The notes beneath the pieces were generated by a model. It did not search any database. It had not been told where the DNA came from and saw only the letters and a list, made by a program, of their open reading frames with translations. This document shows, piece after piece, positions 19,752-23,464 of a stretch of DNA of 23,464 bases. A program made the translations under genes and the position numbers. Source of the DNA: Hygrocybe punicea (Eukaryota > Basidiomycota > Agaricomycetes > Agaricales > Hygrophoraceae); NCBI GenBank assembly GCA_963556145.1, contig CAUVYJ010000017.1:1-23464 (forward strand), written 5' to 3'. How positions within the stretch are numbered: the first letter of the stretch is position 1; each line of letters starts with the position of its first letter.

Positions 19752-19788
19752 ATTAAGTAAGAATAAGTAATATCAGGTTTTCCTGATG
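19752..19788 (-). repeat. Right terminal inverted repeat of composite element
   Basis: Its reverse complement matches 12436-12472 at 33 of 37 positions, including the terminal hairpin-forming motif. Confidence 0.8.
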
Positions 19789-19910
19789 CTATGTAACGCG
19801 CTGTATGGAACCTCTTCTAGGCTGACATTGTGATGTTTGCAATCATCCTTATTCTTTTACTAAAGGTTTGGGAGTGAAAATGAAATATTTATTGCCTACT
19901 ACTAGTACAT

Positions 19911-21846
19911 TCAAGCTGATTGCAGGCGCATAATGTTAAGGATCTTATCGAAGAAAGAACTAAAGAAAGTCATATTGGTGGTCATTTCCGGTGAATCTGA
20001 AACAAAATGCGAAACGCGCGATGAGACATCCATATCCAGTATGAGGCGTTTCAACTCCTTCCCAAAGAAAGTAATCATTGATTCAAGTATTTGAACCGGC
20101 AGCGACAATGGCAGTGTGCATGCGGTAAATCTTTGGCTCGGAGCCAGGACTTCAAAGAACTGTGCTTCACGAACTCCCAAAAGAGAGAACAAGTGCGAAC
20201 AGGCACGGCAACATTGATTGGATAACCCAACAACATTGTCTGCAGGCTATATCGCAGAATAACATCAGATTAACATACAGCTGAGATATTAAATATAGCA
20301 CTTACTGCAGATGTAGCCTGATGGATAGTCGCCATGCTAGCTGCGCAATGCAGCGTCCCGTAGAAGTTTTCACCATTCGCCATGTGAATGTTTAAGAAAT
20401 TTTGGAACATCGCGTTTGTCGAGACTAATTTCTCGATTGCTACGATGGCATCCTGCGCAGAGCAGTTAGACGGATGACTGATACCGGGGAGGGACATGAT
20501 TTCTTCGATAACCTGTTTCCAAGGACGCATTTGTGTCCCTGTATAATGATTGCCAACGACTTTGAGAGAGAAGGACATTGGGTTCCGACTAGACGTGAAT
20601 GCAAGGAGTTTGCTAACAGCTTCAAATTGAACCACCTGCAAACGCAACCAACGTGTATATGAGTCGGCTATGGAAGGTTCCCCGATGTGAATTCCCGATA
20701 CTTGAACATCCAGAAGTTCTGCATCCCAATAACCATCCTCTACATTCGTATCCACTCCATTCTGAGGGTCAGGAAGCTCCATTCTGTTCAAATGGTCCTC
20801 TAAATAGGAGGAAAAAACGAGATCTCGGAGGGCCATTCCGCAAATTGTAGCGCGATAAGCTGCGATTTCGAAAAGTTTCATATCGTCATCTGACAATGTA
20901 CGAGCGGTGTATTTGTCGAGCACCTGAAGAAACTCCATGAATTTACGAAGCAGATGGCATAGTAGCTGATGAAACTCGGGGCAGGTTATATCGGTATAAA
21001 TGCAGGGAGGGGTCGCATTCGGTTGGTAGCTATTCACCGCGGCCATGAGGTTAGGGAAGTCGGTTATCGAAAATTCCAGAATGTATTGGATGTCAGGCTC
21101 TGAGAAGGTTTTGATAAAGGTGATATCTCGAGGAAGCAACGGTTTGTCTTTTGGAAACGGACGCTGGTGATAATAATTTTGGGTAGTTAAAAGGGGGTTG
21201 AGAAACGGCAAAGAATAATTTGGGTGTTGAATTCGACGAAGTATCATGGGATAGGCATTGGAGGTTACATAGACGAAGATGCCTATCTTCTCCGGAGAGA
21301 GTGCGTGTAAACCGAAAAGGCGAGCAATTGCAGCTGCATGTCCTTGGTATGACTGTGAAGTCCTAGTACAATGTGTGAGAAAGAAAATTTGTTGGCATAG
21401 ACATTGAGTACTTACCACGTCTTTCTTATATATGGAAAAGGATTGGACGGGTCGATGTCACATGCGTCTGGAGTTAGAATGGAGAATTCCTCTGCCCTAA
21501 TCGTTGAGGAGCGAGCGTCACTGGCAGTCATCTGAGGGCTGGGAATGGTTGTAGCTGTAGCCTTGGGCCGCTCTTCATGATGGCAAACGGTCAGTTCCCA
21601 AACAGCATTCTGCTTTTGGGTGATTGATACCGCGGTGAATTCACGGTCCCTAGCCAGGAGCGTGGCAAGAGCAGCAAGACATTCATCGTGGTCCGAGTTC
21701 GTAGTGAAAGTGCTGTATCCCCTCAGCAGCGGGAATTGCCGATGGTCTCTTGGCGCATTGAGACACTGGAGGATCTCCAACAACGTAGTGATAGTCCGAA
21801 AGGTAAGAATCCTGTCTTGGGTATTGGTACTATCATGGTCGGCCAT
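19911..21846 (-). CDS. OTT_1508-like deaminase-fold protein, catalytic Glu apparently lost
   Basis: Exons 21846-21416, 21362-20306 and 20246-19911 join with introns of 53 and 59 nt in phases 2 and 0 and give 607 aa. The C-terminal region resembles fungal OTT_1508-like deaminases: LHCAASMATIHQ (His482), then NVVGLSNQCCRACSHLFSLL (C-x2-C at Cys509 and Cys512), then CTLPLSLPVQILESMITFFG and KELKRL. In nucleic-acid deaminase folds, His/Cys and a C-x2-C pair bind zinc and a Glu two residues after the His moves the proton; here that codon is GCA, Ala484 (20342-20344). The zinc ligands therefore appear kept and catalysis doubtful. The first 450 residues contain a conserved family region (TFRTITTLL; CIYTDITCPEFHQLLCHLL). 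It is head-to-head with a paralog at 22479. The family name is from memory; the gene model is strong. Confidence 0.75.
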
Positions 21847-22478
21847 TTCGTGGGGTGCTGAACTTCACAAGCTTGACTTCAAGCTCAAATCATGATCATG
21901 ATGGCGACCGTGACAACTTGAACCTTCAACTTGTGCCAGTCACGGTGGTTCTCGGCGGCACTCAACGTTCGGGAGTTCCCGAATTGCGGGCTTCCGTTAC
22001 TCCGAGAGTAAGGACCTGCCTCTTTGGGAAAGACCAAACTTGAACAAATAGCTGGCCCAGCTCGGTCGAGGCTCGGACTCCGATCATCATGATGCCAGGT
22101 GCCTTCAAGTTCAAGTTTCAAGTTCAAGTTGAACAAACCACCGACTCGATGCTTCAAGTTCGGACTCCGTAGTTCCCGCCAGTGCTCCACAGCGTTCCAA
22201 CGCTGTTGCAGCCTACAATTGTATTCTCAGGCTTGCCATTTCTCCCCGGTTGTCAACTTCTGCTATTGCTGTGCTCCACGGCGTTCCAACGCTGTTGCCG
22301 CAGTCTACGATTGTATTCTCAGGCTTGTCATTTCTCTCCGGTTGTCAACGTCTGCTGCGTGGCTTTCCGACGCGGTTGTCTATAGCTTTATGTCGAACTG
22401 AACGGCGTTCCTATGGCGTTCAGAAACTCCTGTATTTAGGTTCGTCCTGAGGGCTGGCATTATTATCATCCACCCACT
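21847..22478. promoter_or_regulatory. Divergent promoter region of the deaminase-like pair, with tandem repeat
   Basis: This is 632 bp between divergent start codons. It contains CCGTGAC at 21908, AACTTGAA at 21915, GTCACGGT at 21939 and a run of TTCAAGTT motifs at 22103-22133, and then a two-copy tandem repeat. The motif set resembles that of the divergent regions at 3449-3491 and 7322-7381. Regulatory use is inference. Confidence 0.45.
22182..22362. repeat. Two-copy tandem repeat of about 89 bp
   Basis: Copies 22182-22270 and 22271-22362 share blocks such as GTGCTCCAC, GCGTTCCAACGCTGTTGC, TTGTATTCTCAGGCTTG and CCGGTTGTCAAC. The second copy has a 3-base insertion. A degenerate third start may follow (GCTTTCCGACGCGGTTGTC). 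The repeat lies between the divergent deaminase-like genes. Confidence 0.85.
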
Positions 22479-23464
22479 ATGTCCACCGATTCGCTGCACA
22501 CTTTTCGAACGATTAACGCCTTATTGGCGAAATTTTCGAAGCCACCAATCCATCGAGGAAAATGCCCAATGTTGATCCAGAATGTAGCCGAGATTCCTAA
22601 CGAAAAGAAGAACTTGCTTCGCTTGGCGAACGCAGTCTCACTCCTCTTGGTACGGTCTCATGAAATTGTAGCCGCCGTCCCTATGCGTTCAACCGATTCG
22701 CGTCTCCTGACTTTTGTCGCTACCGCCAATCCCCGCAATCCCAAAAAGGCTACGAATCCGCACGACGCCTTGACATTCAAGGGAGAACAAACACTCTTTA
22801 CTAAAGTGACCCCTGATGTGTCCGATCCGCTCACTTTTTTGAAAAACGCCGAGTAAGTCCTGTTTATGTATTTATGTATTTATGTATTTATTTATTCGAA
22901 CTTCGCGCTAGAACCGATCAAACATTTCAAGACCATGTGACGGCAATACAAATGCTGATAGGGAAAGAATCGGATCTCGACGTCTATGTGTCCTGGAAAT
23001 CGCATCCAAAGATGCTCGAACGACTCACCAACGATCTCTCTTCCTTACCGTTTTTCAACGGTCTAGTCGACCTCCCAGACCATAAGCGTAGTGGTCCCTT
23101 TCCTCAGACACAACAAACCGCCGACTTTCAAGACTCTGGACTTGCGTCTTGGCTCTCTGACGAGGTTGTACAAGAAAAGTTTAACCGGGTTGGTTTGGAA
23201 ATCCCAGATCTTATGGACAGTGTTAAAAAGTTTAAACCTAACACACTATTATACACGGAATCAACCTGCGACAACTTCCACCAACTCCTCCGTACCATCC
23301 TTCTCGAGTACAGGAAGTCTCTCGAGACTCTCAAAAGCCAAACGAAGAACGATCCCAAAACGTTCCACGAGTCCACTGTCTATAACATTGCATTTTTCGG
23401 ATTGGCATTGCGGGCCGTTGTCAATTCCTCGTCACTCGCGATTCACCTCGACAGGATCGACCCA
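22479..23464 (+). CDS. Paralog of the deaminase-like gene, partial at window end
   Basis: Exon 1 is 22479-22852 and exon 2 runs from 22912 past the window end; the intron (22853-22911, GTAAGT..CTAG, phase 2) contains a TTTATGTA microsatellite. Exon 2 is open throughout. Homology to the minus-strand gene at 19911-21846 is visible along its length: HTFRTINALL with LTFRTITTLL; DLMDSVKKFKPNTLLYTEST with NLMAAVNSYQPNATPPCIYT; FHQLLRTILLEYRKSL with FHQLLCHLLRKFMEFL; FGLALRAVV with CGMALRDLV. The first intron sits at the same place in the same phase in both genes. The zinc-binding region lies beyond the window, so activity cannot be judged. The start is the first Met before the conserved block. Confidence 0.75.

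Larger units (their letters stand above)
12436..19788. mobile_element. Composite 7.35-kb TIR-bounded DNA element with captured genes
   Basis: Inverted repeats of 37 bp with four mismatches bound this stretch at 12436-12472 and 19752-19788, both beginning CATCAGKAAAACCTGAT and continuing WTTACTTAWTYTTACTTAAT. The outermost 16 bases of each can fold as a hairpin (ATCAG..AAAA..CTGAT). Inside each end, about 200 bp are dense in CTTGAT/ATCAAG and CTTAAT motifs on both strands, as in subterminal regions of CACTA-like elements. No clear target duplication is seen. Contents are a minisatellite, a decayed SPT5 piece, a Plavaka-like C-terminal remnant, a nested hAT-like element and C-rich repeats. No complete transposase is present, so it would be non-autonomous. 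Two unrelated copies of the same end bracketing this DNA is the alternative. Confidence 0.7.

Noticed and set aside
22861..22895. TTTATGTA microsatellite
   Set aside because: It lies inside a normally spliced intron and needs no further explanation.

Overview
The window looks like repeat-rich nuclear DNA of an Agaricomycete (mushroom-forming basidiomycete). The main evidence is introns of 45-65 nt with GT..AG ends that restore reading frames exactly, a nine-exon Plavaka-type transposase, several lineage-expanded Agaricomycete protein families of unknown function, and stacked DNA transposons. I see no tRNA, rRNA, CRISPR array or bacterial-style operon. Family names are given from memory of family motifs and were not checked by a search. 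Exon coordinates were built by hand from splice sites and phase.

Layout. 403-1874 (-) is a DUF6698-like gene with one damaged splice donor. It is head-to-head with a five-exon gene at 2142-3116 (+) ending in a Cys/His motif and an acidic tail; their 267-bp promoter region holds 10-bp-phased TGACTC repeats. 3682-4201 is a 520-bp Tc1/mariner-like deletion derivative with 60-bp terminal inverted repeats, a TA duplication and a helix-turn-helix remnant. A near-perfect 28-bp hairpin follows. 4461-7207 (-) is a long Agaricomycete protein of unknown function broken by one frameshift. It is divergent from 7460-11804 (+), an apparently complete Plavaka-family transposase (9 exons, 1305 aa).

12436-19788 is bounded by 37-bp inverted repeats and CTTGAT-rich subterminal DNA. 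I read it as a 7.35-kb composite transposon. Inside are a 14-bp G-rich minisatellite with a 106-bp higher-order repeat, a decayed captured piece of the transcription elongation factor gene SPT5 (one intron retained, three in-frame TGA codons), the C-terminal remnant of a second Plavaka-like protein, a 1134-bp hAT-like element nested in that remnant (8-bp target duplication, carrying a zinc-finger ORF rather than a recognisable transposase), and a C-rich tandem repeat block.

At the right edge, 19911-21846 (-) and 22479 to the window end (+) are head-to-head paralogs that share an intron at the same site and phase. The complete copy resembles fungal OTT_1508-like deaminases, with the expected catalytic Glu replaced by Ala.

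The genes do not form an obvious pathway. The recurring theme is divergent gene pairs with short promoter regions, separated by nested or gene-capturing DNA transposons. The most interesting candidates are the deaminase-like pair, the composite element with captured SPT5, and the small hAT-like element with its non-transposase cargo.
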